In this document: positions 23,453 to 32,181 of the stretch, piece by piece | Position numbering within the stretch: position 1 is the first letter of the stretch | Layout: each line of letters begins with the position of its first letter | Source: Bacteroidaceae bacterium | GTDB taxonomy: Bacteria > Bacteroidota > Bacteroidia > Bacteroidales > Bacteroidaceae | Length of the DNA: 58,347 nt | Assembly: GCA_017541025.1 (NCBI GenBank) | Contig: JAFXZY010000022.1 | Coordinates: 1 to 58,347, forward strand | Direction of reading: 5' to 3' | Program-made: the position numbers and the translations under genes | The notes under the pieces: model-generated | What the model saw: the letters and a program-made list of their open reading frames with translations, nothing else | Databases searched by the model: none | Told to the model about the DNA's origin: nothing

Positions 23453-24112
23453 TCAAAATGCAATAATAAGGTGAGATGTTTCGGGCTCCTTACCTTCCAG
23501 CCCTGCAGTAAAGGCACGAAGCTCTTTTGTCTGTTCCTGCTGCATATAGGCAACTTGTAATGCTTCTTCTGCCAGAAACATATCTACCAATGCCTGGCGC
23601 TCAGGGGGAAGGACGGGCAATTCTACAGGGCTCTCCCCCAGTTCCTCCGGGATGGGAGTATTTTGTGCTTCGGCCAGAAGGGGAAGACTTTCCACCAGTG
23701 GACTCTCCCCCTGCCCCTCTCTTGTAGCAAGGGGAGTATTTTGTGCTTCGGCAGCTGGCTGCTGCGGCTGCCTTGACTCACGGGACTTATAGGACTCACG
23801 GGGCTCATAGGACTCACGGGGCTCATAGGACTCACGGGGCTCATAGGACTTATGGGGCTCATGAACTTCTGCTACAACCGGTTGTTGTGTTTCTGGCTGC
23901 GCGATGGGAGCCTTTTCGCCCTTAGGCCAAAGCAAAAAGGCGATTAGTATGCTGGCAGCAATGGCCGGGATGGGGTACAGCCAACGACGCATAGGGCGAG
24001 TCTTTGCCTCTCCCCCTCGGGGGAGTTGGAGAGGGGTCCTCATCTCAGGCACATTGGCGTAATTGCGCCTCAGGGCTTCACGCAGGTCTGTATCTTTGAA
24101 TTTCTCGTTCAT
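23453..24112 (-). CDS. Putative anti-sigma factor of ECF module 2
   Basis: The start is placed at the ATG at 24112 (MNEKFKDTDLREALRRNYAN), 18 bases after the sigma gene; a frame from 24133 is possible. The product has about 219 aa, with a cytoplasmic N-terminus, a transmembrane segment (YPIPAIAASILIAFLLW) and a Pro/Glu-rich periplasmic part. That part carries an 18-bp tandem repeat encoding YEPRES four to five times, and REP-derived sequence (LPRGGEAK near residue 33, TREGQGESP and EELGESP further on). The C-terminal helix ends in a hydrophobic strand, like the first module's anti-sigma protein. Confidence 0.7.
   Translation of the reverse strand: MNEKFKDTDLREALRRNYANVPEMRTPLQLPRGGEAKTRPMRRWLYPIPAIAASILIAFLLWPKGEKAPIAQPETQQPVVAEVHEPHKSYEPRESYEPRESYEPRESYKSRESRQPQQPAAEAQNTPLATREGQGESPLVESLPLLAEAQNTPIPEELGESPVELPVLPPERQALVDMFLAEEALQVAYMQQEQTKELRAFTAGLEGKEPETSHLIIAF
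23777..23862. repeat. 18-bp tandem repeat within the anti-sigma gene
   Basis: CTCATAGGACTCACGGGG is repeated about four and a half times, with point changes in the outer copies. It encodes SYEPRE units on the minus strand. Copy number may vary between strains. Confidence 0.9.
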
Positions 24113-24129
24113 TATATAACTTTCAATTT

Positions 24130-24681
24130 TCAACTTTCAATTTTCAACTTCTTATACAATTTCCTTCTTATTCTGTAAAGCCTTACGGCCAGGGCCTTGG
24201 GGTCGGCGTCTGTGATGTAGGCTATTTCCTTGAGCGGCAGGTCGTCGAAGTAGTAGAACGTCAGCAGCATTTGTTCCTCGTTGGGCAGCTGTTGCACCAA
24301 CTCCTGCAGTTTCTCTATGCGTTGCTCGTTGCCTGTCGAGAGGGCTGTTTCCAGCTCCTCGTCGCTGATATCTGTCTGCCAAACAGAGCTGTCTTCTATA
24401 GAGACAACTATGGGTCGGCGGCGTTTCAGGAAGTCAAGCGTCAGGCGATAAGCAATACGGCAAAGCCAGGTGGAGAGTGAAGACTGGCGGGCATCGTAGC
24501 GGTCGATATGGCGGAAGGCTTTCAGGAAAGTATCCTGCGTCAGCTCCTGAGCATCCATTACGTCAGGCACCTGCTTCACAATCATACAGAAGACCTGATT
24601 GACGAAGCGGCGAAACATTTCGTCTTGCCCTTCACGCTCGCCTTTCCTAACGGATTCCACTATTTGCTTTTCTGTCTGCAC
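24130..24681 (-). CDS. ECF-type RNA polymerase sigma factor, module 2
   Basis: The 183-aa protein has sigma region 2 (DAQELTQDTFLKAFRHIDRY) and region 4 (EEQMLLTFYYFDDLPLKEIA, YITDADPKALAVRLYRIRRK). It is clearly related to the sigma factor at 1257-1853: the same helix in region 2, the same FYYxDD stretch in region 4. It is followed by an anti-sigma-like gene and a secreted protein in the same order as module 1. The intergenic region to the next gene on the right (24682-24809) contains no clear terminator. Confidence 0.9.
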   Translation of the reverse strand: MQTEKQIVESVRKGEREGQDEMFRRFVNQVFCMIVKQVPDVMDAQELTQDTFLKAFRHIDRYDARQSSLSTWLCRIAYRLTLDFLKRRRPIVVSIEDSSVWQTDISDEELETALSTGNEQRIEKLQELVQQLPNEEQMLLTFYYFDDLPLKEIAYITDADPKALAVRLYRIRRKLYKKLKIES

Positions 24682-24809
24682 TTTTAACGTTTTGTTTATG
24701 CCTTTCTACTTGTTATACGACGGAATCGGAAAAATATTACGCCCCACCCCAACTTTTTTCTGGAAAACAACAAAAAAGATGAAATGAGCCAAGATTAATC
24801 AATGTTCAA

Positions 24810-25517
24810 TTAGAGAACCGCCTGCACTTCGGCCTTATATTTGCGTGAGACGGGAAGACGAAGGTCACCAAGGATGACGTTTTCGCCCTCAGTCCCCTGA
24901 CAGGCTGAAATGCGGACTAAAAAAGAACGGTGGATGCGCAGGAAGTCATCCCCTAAGAGATTGGCCCATGCAGAAATGGGACGTTTGTTGCGATACTTAC
25001 GGCCCTCAGTAGCATAAATCCACGTTTCCGTGTCGCAACTCTCCACATAAAGAATCTCCTGACGCTGGAGCGTTACGGGCTGGCGGTCGCTAGTAAAGGT
25101 TATGGACTCCTCTGCTTCAGGCAAACGTTCCTCAATCATCCGCCCCACAAAATAATCGCCCACGATAATCAGCAGCAGCATGGCCAGCAGGAATATAGGG
25201 TTCAGCAGTATGGGGGCGACATCTATAGAGCCATCCATCTGAACACGAAGGTCTTGTATAATGGTGTGTGCCAAATGGACAGCCAAAAAAGCCATCGTGA
25301 GAATGAAGAGCGTTAAGAAACATACATCGCGTATTCCCTGCCATCGCGAGGTAAAACGCATCTGTGCCAACAGGTAACGGAACAGTACGGCCACAGGCAG
25401 AAGTGAACTGGCAAGGAAGAAAGCATCGGGAAATGTATAACCCGTGCTGGAAAGTACAATGGCAAACAGAAACAATGCCACCGTCCAATAGGAAATAATA
25501 AGCGCTGTACGTTTCAT
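24810..25517 (-). CDS. Membrane-bound LytTR-type DNA-binding regulator
   Basis: The start is placed at the ATG at 25517 (MKRTALIISYW), since the -7 box TATCTTTG (minus, 25533-25526) lies only nine bases upstream. The product has 235 aa. Four transmembrane helices fill residues 1-125, and a LytTR DNA-binding domain fills 140-235 (ILYVESCDTETWIYAT, LLGDDFLRIHRSFLVRI, LRLPVSRKYKAEVQAVL). Such one-component regulators are common in Bacteroidetes and often control a neighbouring membrane gene, here the divergent gene at 25706. A fragment of a close relative lies at 11149-11235. Confidence 0.85.
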   Translation of the reverse strand: MKRTALIISYWTVALFLFAIVLSSTGYTFPDAFFLASSLLPVAVLFRYLLAQMRFTSRWQGIRDVCFLTLFILTMAFLAVHLAHTIIQDLRVQMDGSIDVAPILLNPIFLLAMLLLIIVGDYFVGRMIEERLPEAEESITFTSDRQPVTLQRQEILYVESCDTETWIYATEGRKYRNKRPISAWANLLGDDFLRIHRSFLVRISACQGTEGENVILGDLRLPVSRKYKAEVQAVL

Positions 25518-25705
25518 AACGGGAACAAAGATAATACTTTTCCCCCGTTCAAAAGCCATTGCAGAAGGGAAAAATCCCCTTATAGAGGGTTTCAGCAGGC
25601 AAACGAGGGGTTTTAACAGCCAAAAAATTTGGTGCCCCTACCCTAATGCCGTACCTTTGCACCAGCAGCTGCAAAAAAACAAGATGTTTAACTTTTAAAT
25701 TAAAA
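25518..25705. promoter_or_regulatory. Divergent promoter region between LytTR gene and membrane protein gene
   Basis: A minus-strand -7 box TATCTTTG (25533-25526) serves the LytTR gene and a plus-strand TACCTTTG (25652-25659) the membrane protein gene. Between them lie GGGGAAAAATCCCC-like and CCCCT...AGGGG palindromic words that could bind the LytTR regulator. The LytTR mRNA would be nearly leaderless. Confidence 0.55.
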
Positions 25706-26083
25706 ATGATTATGACAGCAATTACTGATTTCTTTGTGATGGGCAACCCTTGGTGTATGTCTGCCCTCACCCTTCTGCTGGCGTTGGTATTCCTGGCAGC
25801 ATGGAAAGCTCCCGCTTGGGTACGTAACATAGGCGCTATCGCGTTTGTTTGTGGATTACTCTTCGGAGCGTTAGGCCTCAATCAGATGTTTGGCTACATG
25901 CAAGAACATATGCAAGAAACGCTTAAAACCATAGAAGAGTCGGGCTATGTAACCCCCACAGATGTAGACATGTCCCCCGTTATATATGGCGGATACAAGT
26001 GCGCCTTAGTTCCTGTTATCTACGGTATCATCATCCTTCTTATCTCCCTTATCGTTCACCTCTGCCAGAAACCGAGGATTTAG
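25706..26083 (+). CDS. Small membrane protein, possibly MotA/TolQ/ExbB-like
   Basis: The 125-aa protein has three hydrophobic helices: SALTLLLALVFLAAW, IGAIAFVCGLLFGALGL, and the C-terminal LVPVIYGIIILLISLIVHL. The motif SPVIYGGYKCALVPVIYGI recalls the conserved pore helices of the MotA/TolQ/ExbB proton-channel family, but the protein is shorter. It diverges from the LytTR gene and is probably controlled by it. Its stop codon is immediately followed by the MGMT-like gene fragment. Confidence 0.5.
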   Translation: MIMTAITDFFVMGNPWCMSALTLLLALVFLAAWKAPAWVRNIGAIAFVCGLLFGALGLNQMFGYMQEHMQETLKTIEESGYVTPTDVDMSPVIYGGYKCALVPVIYGIIILLISLIVHLCQKPRI

Positions 26084-26236
26084 TCAGGGAAGGTCCGGTT
26101 CCCACAAATGCCGGGCCATATCTACATGACCGTTAGCCTTGAAGGTAACGCCTTCTTCCTCCAGGAGGGGGCGTTGCCATTTCCAGCCGGGAGCGGTACG
26201 CCCCACCTTGTTGACTACACGATGACAAGGGAGAAG
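26084..26236 (-). pseudogene. 3' fragment of an MGMT-like gene, diverged allele of 29868-30020
   Basis: The 153 bases encode the last 50 residues of the MGMT-like protein found intact at 29868-30206. By eye about 11 bases differ. All fall at third codon positions except the stop (TGA versus TAA), and none changes a residue. The fragment thus comes from a functional allele of another strain, not from a decaying duplicate. It ends at a GAAGAATGAAG heptad tract. Confidence 0.8.
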
Positions 26237-26390
26237 AAAAGTGAAGAATGAAGAGTGAAGAGTGAAGGATTTTTGCTATTAAACACCTTACCATCCGCTC
26301 CGGCCCATTACCCACTTACTATTACAAGCCGTGTTTTCCGCAAGCCGAAAATCATCAGATTAGGGTATTTCCGGTATGACGGAATAGCCG

Positions 26391-26398
26391 TACCTTTG
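26391..26398 (+). promoter_or_regulatory. -7 box of the TonB receptor operon
   Basis: A TACCTTTG box near 26391-26398 precedes the receptor gene by about 30 bases. It follows palindromic GGTATTTCCGGTATGACGG-like sequence. Confidence 0.55.
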
Positions 26399-26427
26399 CA
26401 GCCGAAAATTTTAACCATCAGATAATA

Positions 26428-28590
26428 GTGATACAGGTAAAAAGATTTATGGCCCTGTGGCTACTTGGAAGTGCTACAATGGCTGCTCTGGCGGAAGGAG
26501 ATTCGCTCAGGACACGAACGCTGGAGAATGTGACGGTTACTGCTAAGTCGAAGGCAAGAATGCAGAGCGAACAGGCTTTTGCCGTGAGTGTAGTGGATAT
26601 GAAAGGCGAGTATGCCAAGCAGAAATCCCTGAACAGAATGTTGGAGAATGTATCGAGTGTGAAGATCCGCGAGACGGGCGGGCTGGGCAGCTCGTACAAC
26701 TTTGCGCTGAACGGCTTCAGCGGCAATCAGGTGAAGTTCTTCATAGACGGGGTGCCGATGGACAACTTCGGCAGCAGTTTCAACCTGTCCACGCTTACAG
26801 CTAATATGGCCGACTACGTGGAGGTGTACAAGGGTTCGCTGCCCGTCAGTCTGTCGGCTGATGCGCTGGGTGGTGCCGTCAACATCGTTACCCGCAAGAA
26901 GGCCAACTATCTGGATGCTGCCTACAGCTACGGTTCGTTCAACACGCACCGGGCCAGCGTGAATGGTGCATTTACCGACCAGAAGACAGGATTCACGCTA
27001 CGGGCGAATGCGTTTCTGAACTATTCGGATAATAATTATAAGGTATATGCCCCTATTGTGGACCTGAATACGGGTCTGCAGAGAGGAAATGAGTGGGTAA
27101 AGCGCTTCAACGACGGATACATCGGCGGCGGCGTGAGAATGGAGACCGGCCTGGTTGGCAAGAAGTGGGCTGACTATGCGCTGGTAACCTTTATAGCGAG
27201 CGCAGACAAGAACGAGAACCAGACGGGTGCTACAATGGATGCCGTATATGGCAAGCCTAAGACAAACAGCCTGAGTATTGTGCCGGGACTGAAGTACAGG
27301 AAGAGGGACTTGCTGACCGAGGGGCTCGACCTGGAGGCTTACCTGAACTATGCCTTTGTGCGTACCCATAATGTGGATACGGCGGCGCTGAGGTACAACT
27401 GGCTGGGCGAATACGTTCCTGCAGACAGCAGAGGCGAGGGTTACCTGACGGATGCCCGGATAAGGCTGCACCAATGGCAGGGAGATATTACGCTAAGCTA
27501 TCTGTTGGGCGAACACCAGCGTTTCCTGCTGAACCATCTGGTAAATGCCAACAAACGCATGAGCGATGACCGCGAGCACAGGGACAATCCGATGAACGAT
27601 GTTCCGCAGTACCTGACGAAGAACATTACGGGCTTGGGCTACCAGCTAAGGTATGACCGCTGGAACGTGAATGTGTTCGGCAAGCTGTATGCGCTACATA
27701 CTTCGAGCAACAAACTGCTGGATCAGTTCCTGGCTACGGAGCATTGGGAGACGGTAAGCGCCAGTCAGACGAACTGGGGCTACGGTGCTGCCGGTACATA
27801 CTTCTTCCTGCCCTGGCTGCAGGGTAAGGCCAGCTACGAACAGGCTTACCGTATGCCGGAGCCGGTGGAGATGTTCGGTGACGGATTCATCCAGAAGAGC
27901 AATACCGACCTGCGTCCTGAGATGTCGAGAAACCTGAACATCGGACTGATGATGAACAAACAAGCGGGCAGTCACAGCATAGCTGCCGAGGTGAACTACA
28001 TCTACCGCAACACAAGGGACTTCATCCTGAAGGGGGTAAACCTGACAAGCGACCCCACAACCTCGTACGAGAATATCGGCAAGGCCATTACACATGGTGT
28101 GGAGGGTTCGGTACGCTATGACTACAGAAAGACGGTTCATGCAGGCGGCAGTATTACCTATCAGGATATTCGAGACAAGGAGGAGTTTATCACCAACAGG
28201 AACAGCTATGTGGGCGAAGAGCAGACGGCTAACGTTTCTTACGGACAGCGTATGCCTAACATCCCCTACTTCTTCCTGAACGCTAATGCAGGATATGACT
28301 GGCACAATGCCTTCCACAAGGGTAACACGTTAAGTGTGGAGTACTCGATGAACTACACCTACGAGTATTACCTCGGCTTCCCTGGCCTTGGCCGTCCCAG
28401 CAGCAAGAAGATGATTCCTACGCAGACGGTTCACAACATCGCCGTAGGCTACACCTTTGCCGACGGCAGATACAGCATCCATGCCGAGTGTAACAACATC
28501 GGTAACGAATTGCTCTATGACAACTACCGGCTGCAAAAGCCAGGCAGGAACTTTAACGTAACATTCCGTGTTTATCTTCCTAAAATGTAA
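26428..28590 (+). CDS. TonB-dependent outer-membrane receptor
   Basis: The 720-aa product is read from a GTG at 26428; an ATG at 26449 would shorten it by seven residues. It has a signal peptide, a plug domain at about residues 30-160 (ENVTVTAKSKAR, NQVKFFIDGVPMDNFG, VEVYKGSLPVSLSADALGGA), and a beta-barrel ending in FNVTFRVYLPKM. The ending with an aromatic/hydrophobic C-terminus is typical of outer-membrane barrels. It lacks the N-terminal CarboxypepD_reg extension of SusC proteins, so it is more likely an iron/siderophore or vitamin receptor. It is paired with a surface lipoprotein gene seven bases downstream. Confidence 0.85.
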   Translation: MIQVKRFMALWLLGSATMAALAEGDSLRTRTLENVTVTAKSKARMQSEQAFAVSVVDMKGEYAKQKSLNRMLENVSSVKIRETGGLGSSYNFALNGFSGNQVKFFIDGVPMDNFGSSFNLSTLTANMADYVEVYKGSLPVSLSADALGGAVNIVTRKKANYLDAAYSYGSFNTHRASVNGAFTDQKTGFTLRANAFLNYSDNNYKVYAPIVDLNTGLQRGNEWVKRFNDGYIGGGVRMETGLVGKKWADYALVTFIASADKNENQTGATMDAVYGKPKTNSLSIVPGLKYRKRDLLTEGLDLEAYLNYAFVRTHNVDTAALRYNWLGEYVPADSRGEGYLTDARIRLHQWQGDITLSYLLGEHQRFLLNHLVNANKRMSDDREHRDNPMNDVPQYLTKNITGLGYQLRYDRWNVNVFGKLYALHTSSNKLLDQFLATEHWETVSASQTNWGYGAAGTYFFLPWLQGKASYEQAYRMPEPVEMFGDGFIQKSNTDLRPEMSRNLNIGLMMNKQAGSHSIAAEVNYIYRNTRDFILKGVNLTSDPTTSYENIGKAITHGVEGSVRYDYRKTVHAGGSITYQDIRDKEEFITNRNSYVGEEQTANVSYGQRMPNIPYFFLNANAGYDWHNAFHKGNTLSVEYSMNYTYEYYLGFPGLGRPSSKKMIPTQTVHNIAVGYTFADGRYSIHAECNNIGNELLYDNYRLQKPGRNFNVTFRVYLPKM

Positions 28591-28597
28591 TTGAACA

Positions 28598-29806
28598 ATG
28601 AAAAATATATTCAGATCTGTAATGACTTTGTGCCTGAGTATGGCACTTCTTACTTCGTGCGACAAGGACATGGGCAGCATGGAGGTGCCCTTCCAGCCTT
28701 ATGTACTCTCTTTAGGAATTACCTCGGCAGGAACTACCACCTACTATGTGGTAACAGCTGAGGACCTGATGAGCAGCGAAACCATCAATGCGTATGCCAA
28801 GGGGCTGGAGCAGAACGGCTATCGCGATTACCAGCAAGCTGAGGGTACGGTATTCTCAATAGGTGGAATGGGTGTGACCAGCGCTACGGGAATACGCCGC
28901 GATGCCAGCGGTTATCTGCAGGAGATGGGGGACTTTGTGTTTAACAATACGCCTGTCGGCTTCTGCCAGGTGGACAATAACACGATGGCGGCGCTGGAGC
29001 TGCCAACTACACCAGCCAAGGGTCAGAACCTCACCTTCTATACGGTAGATATTAAGACGATGGCCCTGACAAGCAAGGTGGAGACAACGCCTATGGCTCC
29101 GATGGATGATGTGGACTGGCCCAGCGTGACGGGTATGGAGTATGCGGGCGGCAACATCTACGTGAGCTATGTGCCTATGAACCAGAACACGTTTGCCACA
29201 CCCGAGGTAAAGACGGCATACGTGGCTGTGTACAGTTATCCGGATTTCCAGTTCAAAGGACTGATAACGGATACAAGGACGGGTAACATCGGCAGCTGGA
29301 ATGCCTTTAACGGTTTTCAGAAAGATGAGAGCGGCGACCTGTACTGTATGTCGAACACATCGCTGACAAACGGCTTCTCTGAAACGGCCGGCCATAGCGG
29401 ATTCCTTCGGATAAAGGCAGGAGAGATGCATTTCGACGAAGATTACTTCTTCGACTACGAGGCACTTACGGGCCATAAGGTGGCACACTGGCTCTATCTT
29501 GGCAACGGAAAGGTATATGCTGAGGTTTCGACCAACCAGAATGCTGGTGCCTGGAGCGATGCCGAAGACAGATGCGTGCTTATCGACCTGAAGGCTAAGA
29601 CCAGCAAAATGATTGAGGACATTCCCCTGCACAGCGGAATGGGTGGCCGCAGATTTGTGGCCTTGTGCGAGGGTGGTTATGTATATGCTCCCGTCTCAAC
29701 AAATGACGGTTTGTGGATATACCGTACGGAAATAGCTACAGGCAAGGCGGTACGCGGAGCCAGGATAGATGCTACGTTCGTAGGCGGCCTGTTCAGATTA
29801 CAATAG
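28598..29806 (+). CDS. Surface lipoprotein, DUF4374-like beta-propeller
   Basis: The 402-aa protein has a lipoprotein signal (ALLTSC, cysteine about 21). The repeated pattern of short strands and turns throughout (TVFSIGGMG, YTVDIKTMAL, GGNIYVSYVPMN, GNGKVYAEVS, VYAPVSTNDGLWIYR) fits a beta-propeller of the DUF4374 type. In Bacteroides such lipoproteins accompany TonB receptors in xenosiderophore uptake. A similar role here is inferred from the pairing. A third, membrane PepSY-type gene of such systems is absent. Confidence 0.65.
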   Translation: MKNIFRSVMTLCLSMALLTSCDKDMGSMEVPFQPYVLSLGITSAGTTTYYVVTAEDLMSSETINAYAKGLEQNGYRDYQQAEGTVFSIGGMGVTSATGIRRDASGYLQEMGDFVFNNTPVGFCQVDNNTMAALELPTTPAKGQNLTFYTVDIKTMALTSKVETTPMAPMDDVDWPSVTGMEYAGGNIYVSYVPMNQNTFATPEVKTAYVAVYSYPDFQFKGLITDTRTGNIGSWNAFNGFQKDESGDLYCMSNTSLTNGFSETAGHSGFLRIKAGEMHFDEDYFFDYEALTGHKVAHWLYLGNGKVYAEVSTNQNAGAWSDAEDRCVLIDLKAKTSKMIEDIPLHSGMGGRRFVALCEGGYVYAPVSTNDGLWIYRTEIATGKAVRGARIDATFVGGLFRLQ

Positions 29807-29867
29807 TCAGTACAGCCAGGAAATGGGCAAGGTGTAGACTCGGCAAGCAACAGTGCCAAGGATTTAA

Positions 29868-30206
29868 TTAGGGAAGGTCAGGCTCCCACAAGTGCCGGGC
29901 CATATCTACATGACCGTTAGCCTTAAAGGTGACGCCCTCTTCTTCCAGGAGAGGGCGTTGCCATTTCCATCCGGGAGCCGTACGCCCCACCTTGTTGACT
30001 ACACGATGACAAGGGAGAAGGGCTGCTCCGGGCGTATATCGAAGGGTACGGCCTACCATACGTGAATGGCTGGGCCAACCGGCCAAAGTGGCAATAAGGC
30101 CATAGGTAGTGACACTACCCCGCGGAATCTGACTTACAATGCTGAGCACAGCATCCCTGAATGCTTGTGCCTCCTCGGCCGTCATCTTATCTGGAAAGTC
30201 TTTCAT
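29868..30206 (-). CDS. MGMT-like (alkyltransferase-fold) DNA-binding protein
   Basis: The 112-aa protein corresponds to the DNA-binding and active-site domain of O6-alkylguanine-DNA alkyltransferases (VTTYGLIATLAGWPSHSRMV, PCHRVV). The cysteine is present, so it could be a true methyltransferase, although proteins of this size often lack the N-terminal domain and act as lesion recognisers. Its start overlaps the preceding sigma factor gene by 20 bases. The 3' half is duplicated, with synonymous changes only, at 26084-26236. Confidence 0.8.
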   Translation of the reverse strand: MKDFPDKMTAEEAQAFRDAVLSIVSQIPRGSVTTYGLIATLAGWPSHSRMVGRTLRYTPGAALLPCHRVVNKVGRTAPGWKWQRPLLEEEGVTFKANGHVDMARHLWEPDLP

Positions 30207-30702
30207 TCGGTTGTTTCATCCTCCTTTTAAGTTCTGTGAAAACTTTCTTTCGTGCTGCCGATACCATTGCCGTGATGGATGGTTTGGGGATTCCCGTTTC
30301 GGATGATATTTCATCTACCGACAGGCCCTCCAGCTGCCGCATCTCGAAGAGTTGTCGTTCTCGGGGTTTCAACAAGTCAAGTGCCTCCTCCAACATCCTT
30401 TGCGTATCCTTAGCCTCCAGAATTTCCTGAGGAGAACTCCCAAGCTCCTCTCCATAAAGGGAGGGGATGGGGGTAGGTCTGTTTCTCCTGTACATACTTA
30501 CGCAACAGTTCTTCGCCACTCTGATAGCCAGTGGCTCGATGTTACGGCTGGCATCTATCTGCTCGCAGTAACGCCACAACTGCACCATCGTCTCCTGTGC
30601 GGCATCTTCGGCATCCTCTTGGGAACCGAAGAACTGAAGTCCTACCTTCAGCACTTTCTGTCGCAACGGCGCAGCTATATGTTCGAATTCTGAGCGTGTC
30701 AT
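30187..30702 (-). CDS. ECF-type sigma factor
   Basis: The 171-aa protein has region 2 (DAEDAAQETMVQLWRYCEQI) and region 4 (LKPRERQLFEMRQLEGLSVD, EISSETGIPKPSITAMVSAA). The linker contains NRPTPIPSLYGEELGSSP, encoded by a palindromic repeat of the CTCCTCTCC...GGGAGGGG type (30436-30480), so even a sigma factor linker has accepted one. No anti-sigma gene follows; the MGMT-like gene overlaps its end. Confidence 0.85.
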   Translation of the reverse strand: MTRSEFEHIAAPLRQKVLKVGLQFFGSQEDAEDAAQETMVQLWRYCEQIDASRNIEPLAIRVAKNCCVSMYRRNRPTPIPSLYGEELGSSPQEILEAKDTQRMLEEALDLLKPRERQLFEMRQLEGLSVDEISSETGIPKPSITAMVSAARKKVFTELKRRMKQPNERLSR

Positions 30703-30733
30703 ACATCTATAATACGCAGCAGACAGGAAAATG

Positions 30734-32101
30734 TTAAGTTAATGATGATTCTTCGTCTAAACGGCCACCCCAGAGGTATTTATTTGTTTCGCGGGTAATC
30801 ACTCCACTCAATAAAAGTAAAGACACCAAGTTGGGAATGGCCATAAGGGCATTCATTATATCGGCAAGATTCCAGATAATATCCAAACTGACAACACTAC
30901 CGAAAAACAGGGCAACAATGTAGATAATACGATATAAGAGATAGAATCTTTTAGCACGTTTATTCATCAAGTAGTTGACAGAACACTTGGCGTAATAGCA
31001 CCATCCCAGAATGGTACTGAATGCAAAAGTCAGAATACCAAAGGCAAGCAATGGCGTACCTACGTACGGAATCTTGGCGAATGCCACCTTTGTAAGTGCC
31101 GCGCCATCGTCATAACTGATGTCAGGATGAGCCAGGATGCTGCTCACAACCATCAAGCCAGTAAGAGCACAGATGACAACAGTATCCCAGAATGTTCCCG
31201 TACTGGAAACCAACGCTTGTCTGACGGGGTTACGTGTCTGTGCTGCAGCCGCTATGATGGGAGCACTTCCCATACCACTCTCATTAGAGAACAAGCCACG
31301 GGCTAAACCATAGCGGGCTGCCATCATTACTGTAGTACCCATTAAGCCACCACCTGCTGCGGCGGGGTTAAAGGCCGACACGACGATAAGTTTCAGCGCA
31401 GGCCATACAAAACTGATGTTCATGCATAGGATGTACAAACAACCTGTTATATATATGCCAGCCATGAAGGGCACCAATACGGTACATGCATTAGCTATGG
31501 ACTTAACACCGCCCAAAAGAACAAGTGTTGTAATTGAACAGATGGTAATACCCACTATCCATGTGGGAATGCCATAGCTCTCGCTTGCCAGCATGGCAAT
31601 AGAGTTCGCCTGTACGGTACAGCCGATGCCGAAACTTGCCATGATGGTGAAGATGGCAAAGAAAAATGCAAGCCATTTCATACCCAAACCGTTTTCCAGG
31701 GCGTACATAGGACCTCCGTATGTTTGACCGTCACTACCCTTCACCCTGTATTTCACGGCTAATAAACCCTCGGCATACTTGGTGGCCATACCGAAGATGC
31801 CCGTTAGCCAACACCAAAACACAGCACCCGGTCCGCCTAAAGCTACTGCAGTAGCCACCCCCACAATGTTACCAGTACCAATGGTTGCTGCCATTGCCGT
31901 GGCCAATGCTCCAAACTGGGATACATCGCCCGTGGCTCCCTTATCCTTCTGCACAGACAGACGAAACCCCGTGAACAGTCGGCGTTGTGGGAAACGAAGT
32001 CGGAGCGTAAGGAATACATGTGTACCAAGCAACAAGATAATCATAGGCCAGCCCCATAATATGGAACTGAGCATGGTAAAAAAGCTGTTAATCTCACCCA
32101 T
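30734..32101 (-). CDS. Alanine/glycine:cation symporter (AGCS family)
   Basis: The 455-aa protein has about 10-11 transmembrane helices. The AGCS signatures are clear: MAATIGTGNIVGVATAVALG near residue 70, AVFWCWLTGIFGMATKYAEG, and GLARGLFSNESGMGSAPIIA. Family members import alanine or glycine with sodium. It is transcribed away from the hemolysin III gene and has no co-transcribed partner. Length and motifs match the family well. Confidence 0.9.
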   Translation of the reverse strand: MGEINSFFTMLSSILWGWPMIILLLGTHVFLTLRLRFPQRRLFTGFRLSVQKDKGATGDVSQFGALATAMAATIGTGNIVGVATAVALGGPGAVFWCWLTGIFGMATKYAEGLLAVKYRVKGSDGQTYGGPMYALENGLGMKWLAFFFAIFTIMASFGIGCTVQANSIAMLASESYGIPTWIVGITICSITTLVLLGGVKSIANACTVLVPFMAGIYITGCLYILCMNISFVWPALKLIVVSAFNPAAAGGGLMGTTVMMAARYGLARGLFSNESGMGSAPIIAAAAQTRNPVRQALVSSTGTFWDTVVICALTGLMVVSSILAHPDISYDDGAALTKVAFAKIPYVGTPLLAFGILTFAFSTILGWCYYAKCSVNYLMNKRAKRFYLLYRIIYIVALFFGSVVSLDIIWNLADIMNALMAIPNLVSLLLLSGVITRETNKYLWGGRLDEESSLT

Positions 32102-32181
32102 CTTTCTTAAATCTGATATTAGTAATGTCTACTTTAACTTCTATTATAAACTTCCATTTTATACTACCGGGAATTGAATTG

